Under the pieces are notes generated by a model. That model was given only the letters and a program-made list of their open reading frames with translations. It ran no database searches and was not told the DNA's origin. Of a stretch of 64,000 nucleotides of DNA, positions 22,316 to 33,795 are shown piece by piece (the stretch's first letter is position 1; each line of letters begins with the position of its first letter). The position numbers and the translations under genes are program-made. The stretch is from Nectonema munidae (lineage: Eukaryota; Nematomorpha; Nectonematoida; Nectonematidae), in contig JAUIRK010000998.1 in NCBI GenBank assembly GCA_030549495.1, forward strand, positions 29,568 to 93,567, in the 5' to 3' direction.

Positions 22316-23353
22316 TTGAGCAATGATTCAATGAGGCTAAATCGTCTTGAACGCCACCTGAAAACCACCCAACCTACATTCACAAACAAACCACTCTCAT
22401 TTTTTGAAGCAAAACGAGACTCACTAAAAAATGTTAAACTTGACCAACAGTCCCCATTTTTAAAGCAGAATTTGAAAGCTGTCCAAGCCTCTTATGAAAT
22501 TTCCTTGCTAATAGCGAAAAATAAAAAAGTCATGACATTGAGGAAAAATTGATAAAGCCATCACTACTTCTAGCCACCGAACTGATTTTAGGTACCTACA
22601 GTTCGAAAAAACTCTCACATATTTCTTTGTCTGATGATACAGTGAAAAGAAGAATTGATGAACTTTCAGAAGACATCCGAATTCAGGTCTTGGATCATAA
22701 CAAGAAATCACCATTTTTTTTTATTCAATGCGACGAAACAGCCGATATATCCTATTCATTTCAATTGATTGTTTTTGCTCGATTTTTGTCTGGCGAATGT
22801 ATGAGAGAAGAAATGTTGTATTGCCATTCGTTAGAAAGCTACACAACAGCAAAAACTATATTTCAAGTTCTTTCCGATTTTTTTTTGAAAATAATTAACT
22901 ACCGTGGAATCACTTGTTGGTGTGTGCACCGATGGAGCACCTCCTATGATAGGAATGAATTCTAGGTTTGCTGATTTGCTCAAACGAAAAAATAAATCAA
23001 TTTCAATAAATCACTGTATTATTCACCGCGAAGCTCTCGCGTCTCGAACATTGCCTCAAGAAATGAATGATGTTTTGAGCTTGGTTATCAAAATTGTCAC
23101 TTACATTAAAGGCAGAGACAGTGGTCTTTTTAGGCTTTTGTGGGAAGATATGGGTTCAGAAACAAAAAACTTACTTTTTTACACAAAGGTGCGGCTTTCC
23201 ATAAATAATATGCCTGGAAGAATATACGAATTGCGGACGGAAGTTGAAGCTGTCTTGAAAATACAAAATAAAAACAATCTTTTAACAAAGTTCAAATCTA
23301 CAAACTTTCAAATTTCCATTGCATATTTGATTGATATTTTCGAAGCATTAAAC
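22316..23353 (+). pseudogene. hAT transposase B1 (SCAND3/ZBED5-like), N-terminal and core part
   Basis: The piece opens at SNDSMRLNRLERHLKTTQP, the end of a BED-type finger, then FEAKRDSL, QASYEISLLIAKNKK, LSDDTVKRRIDELSEDIRIQ, FIQCDETADISYSFQLIVFA (first catalytic Asp region), GVCTDGAPPMIGMNSRF (second Asp) and HCIIHREALASRTLPQEMND. These match the Buster/Charlie-type hAT core. Three frames are needed, so at least two frame changes are present. The frame reaches YLIDIFEALN and then continues in phase at 32811 (ALNLELQGKN) once the insertions are ignored. Confidence 0.85.
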
Positions 23354-23745
23354 CAAGGGCGCACATCCTCAAAATTATTGGGGCGAAATTTTTTTGTTGC
23401 AATTTTCAAAATTAGTGGTCTGGAAATACCACAGGAGACCAAATACACACAAGTTTTACAAACTTAGTTAGCGCGGTAATGTTTTTTACCTTAAGTAGTG
23501 CGGTGGAGTAAAAAAAACCCCAATTTTTTTGTAAGAATATTGATGGAAAATCATTATAGAATAGTTCGTAAAGAAACAAGCATACTAAATGTTAAATATG
23601 TAAAATTAATAATTATTAAATTTATAAACATTTTCTTTTTTAAATTTAACGCCTTCTATTTTTGTAGAAATATTTTTTGAGTACATTTCATGGTTATTTG
23701 AAACTATTTTTTAAAAAGTAAAATTAGAATTTTATTAACATAAAA

Positions 23746-25584
23746 TCAATTCATCATTTTTATCTTTATGAAATTTACAAAGCACAATTTCCACAAAGTA
23801 TGTTTTGGTGTTTTTTTACAAATAAAACTCTCACTTTTCGAGCATGTTATCTTAGTTTTTTTGTCAGCTTTCCTTAGGCAAAATTTGCATCTTGAAAACT
23901 TTTTGGATGTTGAAACAGTTGAAACTTCTGCAGAATCAGTCTCTATAAATGAAGAAATTAAATCCTTGATATTTTTAGAGACACTCCTATTACTTTTTCT
24001 TATTTTCTGGCTTTCCAAACATAATTCTTTACCAAGATCTAATAAAAACTTTCTTCTCACAAGTTTTGAAGAAGGATTACTTAGTTTATGTATTACATAA
24101 GCGTTAATTCCAGCATTGTTTCACAAACCATAAAAAATGCACATTGGCTATCTTCTTGTTCTTCTTGCTACATTATATTTTGATGATAATAATTGGTCTA
24201 CCAAGTCAACACCATATTTTGTTTCATTGTAAAAATTTATAATTTCAGGTTTTTTCTTTCCAATTTTTTTAATACATTCATCATGATGCATCGTAGAAAG
24301 AAGCGTTACAACTTTATTTTTTTTTAGGAATCCATGACACCAGTGTTAAATATTTTGTGAATAAAAACTTACTTGAAAAAATTTCTTTCATGTTACTTGT
24401 AAAATTTTTGGGAACACCTTTTCTATTTTTTCTTATTGTTCCAACAAATGTTAGATTATGTTGCGCCTTAAATCAAGTGCCAAATCAATTCCAGTGTACC
24501 AATTGTCAGTGGTGGCATTCCTTCCTGTTCCTGAAATAGGAGCAATCAATCTCTTTACATCTGATGGTGAATTGCTAAGTCGTTGTACACCGACTTGTTT
24601 TCCAACATAAACTTTATACGTATAAACGGTAAACATAAATCATATTTAAAATGATTACGTCAGAAGTGTTTAAATCTATACGCCTCAAATTATGTTTTAG
24701 TATAAACGCGTTATATGTACACGCGTTTAAAACTCGTGACAAATTTGACGTTTAGAATTGTGTTTAGATTCTAAACACATTATTTACAGTGTAGATTGAG
24801 TGTATAAAAAGTTCTTGGGTCTACTAAAGCGTAAACACGAAAGCCATAATTTTTTGGTTTTGCAGATCCAAAATACATCCTAAAACCACATCTACCTTTG
24901 AAGGGGAAAATCGCTTCAACTGTAAGAAATTCATGTGGGGTATACAAAGATGTACAATTCTTTACGTAACAATCAAAAAACTCTCTAATAGCAGCCAACT
25001 TGTCGAAACTTTTTCTGACACTTCTCGTATATTTGTCATCAAATCTAATACATCGACATAAAAATAAAAATCTTTGTGAAGACTCTTTATAAAATCACAC
25101 CCGAAGCAAAATTGTTCCAAATATCGTTGAAATTGAGATCATTAGAATGAAGCGCTCCTGTTACAAATAAGATTCCTATGAAAGCTTTTATTTCATTGAC
25201 ATCTGTGTCTCTTGAGTGACTAGCTTCTTTATAATTGATTTTCACTGTCTCTATAAAAAGGTTGGTGCTTTTCACAATCATACAGATCGTGTCTTTATCA
25301 AAACAAAAAGTTCGAAAGATTCAAGAACAGTTATTTTTTTTACTTTTGCCTTTCAATCCAGGAAGATGAGTCACAATATTATGCTTTCGGGTTCGAGACG
25401 TGGTAGAAATTGGCTTGCCAGTCCAAAAGATTGCACTTATGCCAGAAGAATTTTTGTTGTTATTGTCAGATTCATCAAAATTTGATTCTTCACTATCAGA
25501 CTCGGAACTATCTGAAGAATCCAAGATTTCTTCAGTAACGGTTGTTTCCTTGAGTAGTTCTCTAATTTCATCAATAAAAGCCAT
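23746..25584 (-). pseudogene. piggyBac transposase of element e
   Basis: Read from 25584 down: an acidic N-terminus (SDSSESDSEESNFDESDNNN), DVNEIKAFIGILFVTGALH at about 25180, EFFDCYVKNCTSLYTPHEFL, TVEAIFPFKGRCGFRMYF (first Asp position reads TVEA, so the Asp is replaced by Glu), KNYGFRVYALVDPRTFYTLN, SPSDVKRLIAPISGTGRN and ATTDNWYTGIDLALDLR (second Asp). Then come C-terminal pieces with RCKFCLRKADKKTKITCSKS and FICKKT, the Cys-rich tail. Several frame changes break it. Confidence 0.85.
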
Positions 25585-25929
25585 TTGTGAATAAAATCAA
25601 AAACAGTTCAACTGAATAGACTACAAAAAGATCGAGGTTTAGCAGAGTATAAAGCAGAAGCAAAATAAATTGAGGAAATAATGCAGCAAAAAGCAAATGA
25701 ATAAATTGATTGATAGTTTTATTTGATTGCGTTGAGAAATAATACAGCTGTTACATACTTTCTCATACACTCAAACTTATATAAGTTACGCAGACATACA
25801 CAAATTGCAATAGTTTTCAAGGTATAAAATGTCGATTGAGCAACAATGAATTCAGAAGATTATTGAGTGATTGATGAAATCAGAAGATTATTTCAAGAAA
25901 CAATTTTGAAAGTCTAAGTAAACGTTATT

Positions 25930-26310
25930 ATTATTTATGGTTTATGCAACAATGCTGGAATTAAAGCTCATGTAATACATAAACTAAGTAATCATTGTTC
26001 AAAACTTGTGCGAAGATAGTTAGACCTTGGTAAAGAATTATGTTTGATAAGCATGAAAATGAAAAAAAGTAGTAGAAGTGCATCTAAGAATATCAAGGAT
26101 TTAATTTCTTCTTTTATAGAGACTGATTCTGCAGAAGTTTCAACTGTTTCAAAAACAATAAGTTTTCAAGATTCAAATTTTGCGCAAGGAGACGACAATT
26201 ATTACGTGCTCGAAATGTGAGAGTTTTACTTGTAAAAAACATCAAAACATACTTTGGAAATATTTCTTTGTAAATTTCAAAGATAAAAAATAGATTCATT
26301 TTTTATGCTT
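25930..26310 (+). pseudogene. inverted second copy of the transposase 3' end
   Basis: The + strand encodes SASKNIKDLISSFIETDSAE then VSTVS, matching the C-terminal part of the - strand transposase at 23870-24060 (SVSKNIKDLISSFIETDSAE). It is part of the right inverted arm of element e, so both arms carry a copy of the gene's tail, pointing inward from each end. Confidence 0.8.
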
Positions 26311-26939
26311 ATAAAATTGTAAATTTAATTTATAAAATTTTAATTCATATCTTCATGTGTGATTATTTTGTTATTTTTAGCTTGAAAATTAGTTTCAAAA
26401 TAACAGTGATGAAGTTTGCTCAAAAAATATTCATAAAAAATAGATGGCGTTAAAATTCAAAAAGAAAAAACGAATATAAATTTTAGCATATTTAATTTTA
26501 AATATTTAGCATTTAATATGTTTGTTTTTATGAACTATTCTATATTCATTTTTGACTATATTCTTACAAAAATCTATGGGGTTTTTTATACCCCCCCCCC
26601 CCCCGCACCAATTAAAGTAAAAAAACTACCACACTAGTAAGGACAGTGCTCACGACCAAACTTTTTCGACCTGCCAAAAAATGAATAGAAATCAAAGAAG
26701 ATATCAAATTAGAAGGTACACAAAAGCTTAAAAATCAAACTTCAAGATTTTGAAAATAAAAAAGTGTTTTAAGTTAACTGGGGTATCTTAATACCTCACC
26801 GCACTAACTAAGTGTTAAAATATAGTGTATTCAGCGCATACCTAAAGTCCTAAATTTATAAAACTACTTTATTTTTTTTATACAAAATTGGTGAATTATA
26901 CTATACTTCATGCGAAAATATTTTAATTAAATTTGCATA

Positions 26940-27437
26940 TATGGTGCGCAGAAAAAATGCCCCCAATTAAAAAGAAGGAAAGAATGCCCCAATTTAAAAT
27001 TAGGAAAAAATGCCCAACACAAAAAATTTCAAAAAATTATTAATTAAAATTAAAAAAAAAGATATGTTAAATAAAGATTTATTGTAAAAAAACAAAAAGT
27101 TAACTTTTGATCTAAAACATTTAAAATTTAATTAAAGTAAACTAAAAAACTCCGCATACGACAATTTTTTAAATACAAATTTTATAAAATAGCAAATATT
27201 TTTGGACTTTGTGTGTATCAGAACACTTTCTAAATATAATTTGTTTTAACTCATTTTAAGAACACATTCCCACAAATCTGCACCTTTGTTATTGTTTTCA
27301 ACAAATATAAAGAAAAAAACCCTATAGATTAAGAAATTTTAGTATTTAGCCTTTCAAAACGGTACCAAATAAAAATATTTATATAATTAAAAAAATCCTG
27401 AAAATTAAAAACTAGGGGGCATTTTTACCTACAACCA
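26940..27437. mobile_element. MITE with ATGCCCCC ends inside X1
   Basis: The ends are ATGGTGCGCAGAAAAAATGC on the left and GGGGGCATTTTTACCTACAA (then CCAT) on the right, inverted copies of each other. Copy 2 of X lacks this 0.5-kb block at the matching place. Inside are repeated AAAAATGCCC words. No coding. Confidence 0.7.
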
Positions 27438-28250
27438 TCGAATATACACTAGTTTAAAAAAATCCAAAATTGTTAGGGGGTGGAATAGGCTTTTCATTTG
27501 AAAAATGAAGTAGTTGCACATTACAGGAATTGATGAAAGGATATTTGATTCATAGAGAAAACAAATAACTGAAGGTTGGGTAGTTTTATATGAGTGAATG
27601 TAGTCAAAAAGCAAGGCAAAGAGTCTCCTAGACCCCCTGCGATGTTTATATGAAAAAATGCGATTGATTCAGGGGCAAGGGTATAAAATGAAGTTATAAT
27701 TGTGAAAACAATAATAAAACAAAAAATTAAGATCGCAGTATTTCATTTTATATCAGCATCATTCAAGAATAGTTTAAAAGCTAAATTGATACAAGCTACA
27801 AAAAGTAAAATAACTAACATTTTGCATGATTTGCCTTTTATAATAACTTTTAAGGAAAAAAGTCTATCAGAAAAAGTTATAGAGCTTCAACTAAAACTAA
27901 AAAAATTTCGAGCATAACTTAAGTTTTTTGAAAACTAATTTGACGTATCCCCTACAGCCTATGGGTGGCATGGCAGGTTGGTTATGATGATGGACTCAAC
28001 ACGGAAGCCTCTTGATTCGATACCTTATCGATACGAATTTGTTCATAGTTTGACATAAGCGGTACATCAGTGCCTTGTCAATGAAAATACACTCGCTGCC
28101 CTTTACCTTTTACTCAAAAATGAAAAATTTGCTACATAATTAACAAAAGAGAGAAGGAAACGAAATAAACTATAAAATCAATTTTCACTATTTTAAAATG
28201 AAACTGTCTGTTCTCAGAATAATTTCAAAATAATAGGAGGCATAAAGAAA

Positions 28251-28485
28251 GGTCGACAGAGGTTTCGCCCCATAAACAATTTGCCCCCTGGACAAATTGT
28301 CTCATAGGCTATTTGTTTCATCCATCTTTGCTTATTATATGTGTAAAATTATTAAAAAATTTTATATTGTTTATTTTATCTTTATTAAATGTCCATGGGA
28401 CGAACTGTCTTATGAAAATAATGGGGCGAATTGTCCATGGGACGAACTGTCTTATGAAAATAATGGGCCGAAATGTCCGAGGACC
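28251..28485 (+). mobile_element. element Y, copy 2, inside X1
   Basis: The ends are GGTCGACAGAGGTTTCGCCC and CGAAATGTCCGAGGACC, followed by AAACTAAC. It sits at the same right-hand site as Y3 in X2, so Y was in X before X spread. The left flank has lost about 95 bp relative to X2. It contains two near-perfect GACGAACTGTCTTATGAAAA units. Confidence 0.75.
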
Positions 28486-28984
28486 AAACTAACATAAATC
28501 AAAGTATACGAGAAAAGAAAATCATTTCCTTTTTTTGAATATTTTTGTCCACAAATAAAATTCTCACAGCCGTTATAAATAGATTAAGTACATTTTTTGC
28601 AACTGAAACATTTTGTTTCGAAATTATATTTTTATTATAATAATCAACAAATTTTCTTTAAAAAAATGATTTAATTAATTATGTACAGTGTTACTTATAA
28701 AATTTAACAATCGAACATTATAAAAAATATCTCTGCTCATATATTAAGCAAATAGAGTATTCTTACTTTTTGAACTGAATAGCTAGTCAAAATATTAATT
28801 CCCAAATAACTATTGAAAAAAATTAAAGTTTTCAAATGTTACAAAGTGTAACAAACGTAGTGATAAAGATTAAATGACCTTTGTTGAAAAAAATCTTAGC
28901 GCGAGTCTACCAATATTCATTGATATAAAATTGTAACGATAGAAAACTATTTTAATTTAACTCTAAATGCAAATTAGACAGAAG

Positions 28985-29179
28985 CAGTGGTGTAGCCAAA
29001 AAAAAGTTGATAGAAGGGGCACAATTTAAAAACAAAAAACTTGCGCAACATTATTTATACTTTCTTGATCCTTTCATTGGAGAAATTTTCAAAAACTTAT
29101 CGCATAAGTTGCATGGGGCACCATGCGGTACATAGGAGAGTGGGCACGGCCCCTCATGCCCAGCCTAGCTACGTCACTG
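28985..29179. mobile_element. 195-bp hAT-type MITE inside X1
   Basis: The ends are CAGTGGTGTAGCC and GCTACGTCACTG; the flanking 8-mers are GACAGAAG and GAGAGAAG. The same MITE lies at the same place in X2 (50951-51150). Confidence 0.75.
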
Positions 29180-29849
29180 GAGAGAAGAGAACTGAATGAG
29201 ATAGGAGAGCTTAACAAGAGAAGAAGGCTTGAATGAAAGAAGAGAGCTGAGTGAATGATTGAGTTTTAACAGAGAAAGCGGAAGAGAAAAAGGAGACAGA
29301 AAGAGAAATAAAATTACTGTGACAGAAGATGAGAAAATCTAGTGGATCATCAACATGTGTTTGCTCAAAAATACTATAAAGAAACTTCAGTCTATCATTA
29401 AACTGTGATAAGCATTGTTACTTATTGTGCGCATATTGAAGCAATAGATTATTTTTATATAGCTCTCACGCATCGTCTGTAAAATATGTTCGATAGGAAT
29501 TTTAGAGCAGCTTGGCATGATGTTTGATTGATTCGAAAGTCTGCATTTCTTCTTTCTCTTATCTTACATTATCATGTATTCGAATGATACATCCTATAAT
29601 GCGATCATCATACATGTTTTATAAACAAGCAGCAACGGGGGGGGGGGGGGGGGGGGCGAAGGTCATTTTCGCCCCCCCCCCCCCTCCCCGAAAACATTGG
29701 GGGCAGTCGCCCCCCTCCTCTCCCCCCGGATGTGCGCCCCTGCATTAACCCTATTAGTGCTGGGCAAAATTTGTCCGCTCAAGTGGTTGGGGGGGGGGGG
29801 GCGTAAAGTGCCCCTCCCCCATTTTTCTCAGATATTAATAAGTTTTTAT

Positions 29850-30620
29850 AAATATGCTGAATTCAGTGGTGATGTCCATTTTTTTTTATCAAAATCAATC
29901 AAACCTGTCAAAAAATTGATTTATATTTGACAGCTCATCTCAAAAAGGAACTTTTTATTTAAATAATTATATAAGTTTTTTACGCATGTATACACATTTT
30001 CAAATATACTGAATTCAGTGGTGATATTCATTTTTTTATTAAAATCAATCAAACCTGTCAAAAAATTGATCTAAATGTGACAGCTCATCTCAAAAAGGAA
30101 CTTTTTATCTAAATAAGTATATAAAGTTTTTTACACATGTATCCCATTTTCAAATATGCTCAATTCAGTGGTGATATTCATTTTTTATAAAAATCAATCA
30201 AACCTGTCAAAAAATTGATCTAAATGTGACAGCTCATCTCAAAGAGGAACTTTTTATCTAAATAAGTATATAAAGTTTTTTACACATGTATACCCATTTT
30301 CAAATATGCTGAATTCAGTGGTAAATTAGAGAATTACGTTTAATAGAAAGTATAGGGAGGTTATGAAGTTTACCGTGTATGGCATTTTACACACATATGC
30401 CCATTTTCAAGTAGGCTGTGTTTACTGGTTATATTCCTTTTTTTTTAATAAATATTAGTCAAACCTGACAAAATAATTTAAATATGACAGCCCATGTCAA
30501 AATTAAAATTTTATTTCTTTTAAAGTTTTTATATATTTCAAGTATACAGAATTTAATGGTAATGTTCATTATTTATGAAATCAATAAAACCTGTCAAAAA
30601 ATCGATTAAACCTGTAAATC
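29850..30620. repeat. tandem array, about 149-bp unit
   Basis: The landmark AAACCTGTCAAAAAATTGAT recurs at 29901, 30051 and 30200 (149-150 bp apart), with decayed units beyond. The unit includes GCTGAATTCAGTGGTGATAT and ACAGCTCATCTCAAA. The same array follows the left end of PBL2 (33328-33779). Confidence 0.85.
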
Positions 30621-31299
30621 ATGTTAAATATATAAACATAAAAATAACTTCTACTTGCAGTATTTCTCTGGTAATTATTTTCTTAATTTATTTAATCAAA
30701 ATATTTTAAGGCTCAAAATATTTCATTCTACAGTAACTTATGTAACTCGATAGGACCTCCATCTTTTTGGCTACAAATTCGTTATCGGCTCTTAGTCTCT
30801 ACGTCATATTATAGTTTACAGTATGTAATTTTGGTATTCATTCTATGATGATCCTTTCTTGGTAGCTCTTTTTTCATTTAAAATTTATATTCTTCAATAT
30901 GTGTTCGAAATTTTTTTATAAGGATGAAATTACTTTTTTCCTCTCAGGCCTGAATATTTGTCAACCAATCTCATTTCAAAGGTTTTTTTCTGATGAATTA
31001 TTCGGGATGTTGATTTTTCAATTACAAAACGTTGTCAACGTTCTTAATCTAAAAAATTATCTTTTTGACACAAAAGGAAAAAGATGGACAAATTCAATTT
31101 AAATTAAAAATATCTTGATAGTGACTAAATTCTCACATATTGGCATCTGTGCCATTTTTGATAAATCTGACCTATTCTAAATTTTCAGATTTCCTACCCA
31201 TCTTAGCTAAATGTTAACTGTAATCCTAGATGATAAGCTATAGATTTAAATATTTTTCATTTGTAAAAGGGTAACTTCTTTTTCACAGTCAAAATATTT

Positions 31300-32440
31300 T
31301 TGAAAACAGTATCTAGAAGTAAACCGCAAATCTGATTCAAGCTTTCAGATATTTTAAAATCATAAATGCCAAACACGAGTCCAAAAATGAAACCAGCATC
31401 TTCCATTTGGCATATAATCAGATATTTTATTTAAATTTCAAAAATATTTCTGTAGACATTAGACGTAAATCGAAAATTTGAGTGACACTTTCAGACATTT
31501 AAAACCTCTAAATGCAAAAAAATGATTTCAGAAATAAAAATTATCATGGTCGAATTGGTATAAAAACATATATTTCATATAAAATTAGAGAGAATATTTT
31601 GGGATATTGTTTTCAGGCATAAACCGCAAATTTGATTGACACTTGCCGTAAAACCTCTAAATGCGAAAACTGTGTTCAGAAATGAAATCATCATGATCTA
31701 TTTGCTATAAAAACAAAATTTAGAACTAAACGCAAATTTAATTGATACCTATATGTATTTTCAAATTCAAACTGCAAAAATTGAGTCCATAAATGAAACT
31801 AGCATGGTTTATTTGGTATAAAAACATATATTTAATTGTAAAATTTGAATGAATGTTTTTGGAGACAATTTTTTAAAGTAAACCGCAAATTTGATTCACT
31901 TGTAGGTATTTTCACATCCTAAATGTAAAAAATGAGTTTAGAAATGAAAACAGCATGATTAATTTGGTATAAAAACATATTTCAAGAGAATATTTTTGGA
32001 GACAATTTTCAGAAGTAAAGCGCAAATTTGATTAATACTTATAGGTATTTTCAAATCCTAAATTTAAAAAATGAGTTCAAAAATGAAAACAGCATGATCG
32101 ATTTGGTATAAAAACAAATATTTCATGTAAAATTGAGAGAATATTTTTGGAGATAGCTTTTAGAAGTAAACCGCAAATTTTGACTGATATTTTAAAACCT
32201 CTAAATGTGAAAAATGAGTTCAGTAATGAAAACAGCATGGTTGATTTGGTATAACACATATCTTTTATGTAAAATGTGAAGGAATGTTTTTGGAGACAAT
32301 TTTCATAAGTAAACCGCAAATTTGATTAATACTTATAGGTATTTTCAAATCCTAAATGTAAAAAATGAGTCCAGAAATGAAAACATCATGACCGATCTAG
32401 TATAAAAACATATATTTTATGTAAAATTTGAAGGTATATT
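31300..32440. repeat. tandem array, about 146-bp unit, eight units
   Basis: The landmark AACCGCAAATTTGATT recurs about every 103-158 bp (near 31322, 31464, 31622, 31725, 31880, 32018, 32167 and 32313). Each unit also holds AAAAACATATATTT and AATGAGTTCAGAAATGAAAA. It is satellite-like and noncoding. Confidence 0.8.
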
Positions 32441-32810
32441 TTATTAGATATATTTTTTATCAATCAAAATTTTGATCGACATTTTCTAAAAAGTTGCCAT
32501 GATTATTGAAAAAATTAAATATATAAAGTGTTATGCGTTCCAAACTGTATATAATTATAAATTTTCAGGGTATTATATAATATAGATCCTAAGTTATAAG
32601 GTTAAGTACAGTTAATGTCAAAATTTAGCCGAAAAATTTTAATTTTTGATTTTGATTGACAGTTTTGGACACGAAGGGTTCATTCAACTACCATGAAAAT
32701 GGTTCAAAAGATGCAGCTAGCGATTTTAGCAAAAGTCACAAAATTTGAAGGGATATGATTCAGCCAATTTTCTACAATTAATTTTTTAGTGAAGGCACTA
32801 ATAGGGTTAA

Positions 32811-33138
32811 ACGCGCTTAATCTCGAACTTCAAGGCAAAAATATGAACATTTTAACTTACAACGACATAATTCGCACTTTCATTGCAAAGCTAGATTTAT
32901 GGAAAAATAGAATTGAACAAAATAATACAGCAGCTTTCACCAACTTTGATTTGGCTCTTGATGGAACTGCTATGTGCTTAGATTTAAAAAAGCAAGTAGT
33001 CCTGCATTTGGAGCATTTGAAAGAAGAGTTTTTAAAATACTTTCCTAACATTGATGAAAATCAAGAGAGTTGGAAGTTTATCTCAAATCCTTTCCAGTGT
33101 GAAGTTGAAAATGTTGAAGAAGAAATCTATGAGCGTAC
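32811..33138 (+). pseudogene. hAT transposase B1, displaced C-terminal part
   Basis: It continues the frame of 22316-23353 with ALNLELQGKNMNILTYNDII, LDLWKNRIEQNNTAAFTNFD and VVLHLEHLKEEFLKYFPNID, the segment before the hAT C-terminal domain. It is interrupted at 33139 by PBL2 inserted in TTAA. The intact order is seen in copy B2. Confidence 0.88.
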
Positions 33139-33142
33139 TTAA

Positions 33143-33795
33143 CCCTATTAGTGCTGTGCAAAATTTGTCCGCTCAACTGCTGGGGGGGGGGCGTAAAGTG
33201 CCCCCCCCCATACTTTTCTCAGATATTAATAAGTTTTTATAAATATTTTTAATGTAATGTTACATATATATTTCAACTATGCTGAATTCAGTGGTGATGT
33301 CCATTTTTTTTTTTATCAAAATCAATCAAACCTGTCAAAAAATTGATTTATATTTGACAACTCATCTCAAAAAGGAACTTTTTATTTAAATAATTATATA
33401 AAGTTTTTTACGCATGTATACCCATTTTTAAATATGCTGAATTCAGTGGCGATATTCATTTTTTTTTTATGAAAATCAATCAAACCTGTCAAAAATTAAT
33501 CTAAATGTGACAGCTCATCTCAAAAAGGAACCTTTTATCTAAATAAGTATAAAGTTTTTTACACATGTATACCCATTTTCAAATATGCTGAATTCAGTGG
33601 TGATATTCATTTTTTATGAAAATCAATCAAACCTGTCAAAAAATTGATCTAAATGTGACAGCTCATCTCAAAAAGGAACTTTTTATCTAAATAAGTGTAT
33701 AAAGTTTTTTACACATGTATACCCATTTTTAAATATGCTGAATCCAGTGGTGATATTCATTTTTTATGAAAATCAATCAAACCTGTCAAAAAATT
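33143..33795. mobile_element. PBL2: left end of a second TTAA element
   Basis: TTAA (33139-33142) is followed by CCCTATTAGTGCTGTGC, a G run and four units of the 150-bp array, as in PBL1. The opposite end was not found. Homology stops near 33795, so it is truncated. Confidence 0.75.

Larger units (their letters stand above)
21846..23353 (+). mobile_element. hAT copy B1, left part
   Basis: It starts CACTGAGATTTATTTAGG at the same point as the inverted copy B2 (its 5' end at 56385) and runs to the insertion point of element X1. Its right part is displaced to 32811-33138. A 61-bp direct duplication in its 5' leader (22023-22140) is absent from B2. Confidence 0.85.
23460..26814 (-). mobile_element. 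piggyBac-like element e with long inverted arms
   Basis: It is flanked by TTAC (23456-23459, degenerate TTAA) and TTAA (26815-26818). The ends read inward AAACTTAGTTAGCGCGG and CACTTAGTTAGTGCGG. Next to them are palindromes GGTAA-N6-TTACC (23475-23490) and GGTAT-N4-ATACC (26782-26795). The arms 23464-24140 and 25930-26640 are inverted copies that include the 3' part of the transposase gene. The element interrupts the left end of X1. Confidence 0.8.
23354..29742 (+). mobile_element. element X, copy 1 (hAT-type, nonautonomous) with nested insertions
   Basis: The ends are CAAGGGCGCACATCC (23354) and GGATGTGCGCCCCTG (ending 29742), the same TIR as copy 2 at 48966-51620. The 8-bp duplication is CATTAAAC: left copy 23346-23353, right copy begun at 29743-29748 and finished at 32807-32812, because PBL1 later inserted into its TTAA. 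Removing the piggyBac e insertion and the 26940 MITE leaves about 2.5 kb, close to copy 2 (2655 bp). No coding capacity of its own was seen. Confidence 0.88.
29749..32806. mobile_element. PBL1: 3-kb TTAA element carrying two satellite arrays
   Basis: TTAA at 29745-29748 and 32807-32810 flanks perfect 12-bp inverted ends CCCTATTAGTGC. Just inside the left end is a palindrome GGGCAAA-A-TTTGTCC (29762-29776), then a G run. The interior has no coding frame but two tandem arrays (about 149-bp and about 146-bp units). By ends and target it is a nonautonomous piggyBac-type element. It inserted into the right-hand target duplication of X1. Confidence 0.85.

Noticed and set aside
29524-29748. 74-codon frame with poly-Gly and poly-Pro
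   Set aside because: Created by the G and C runs at the right end of element X1.
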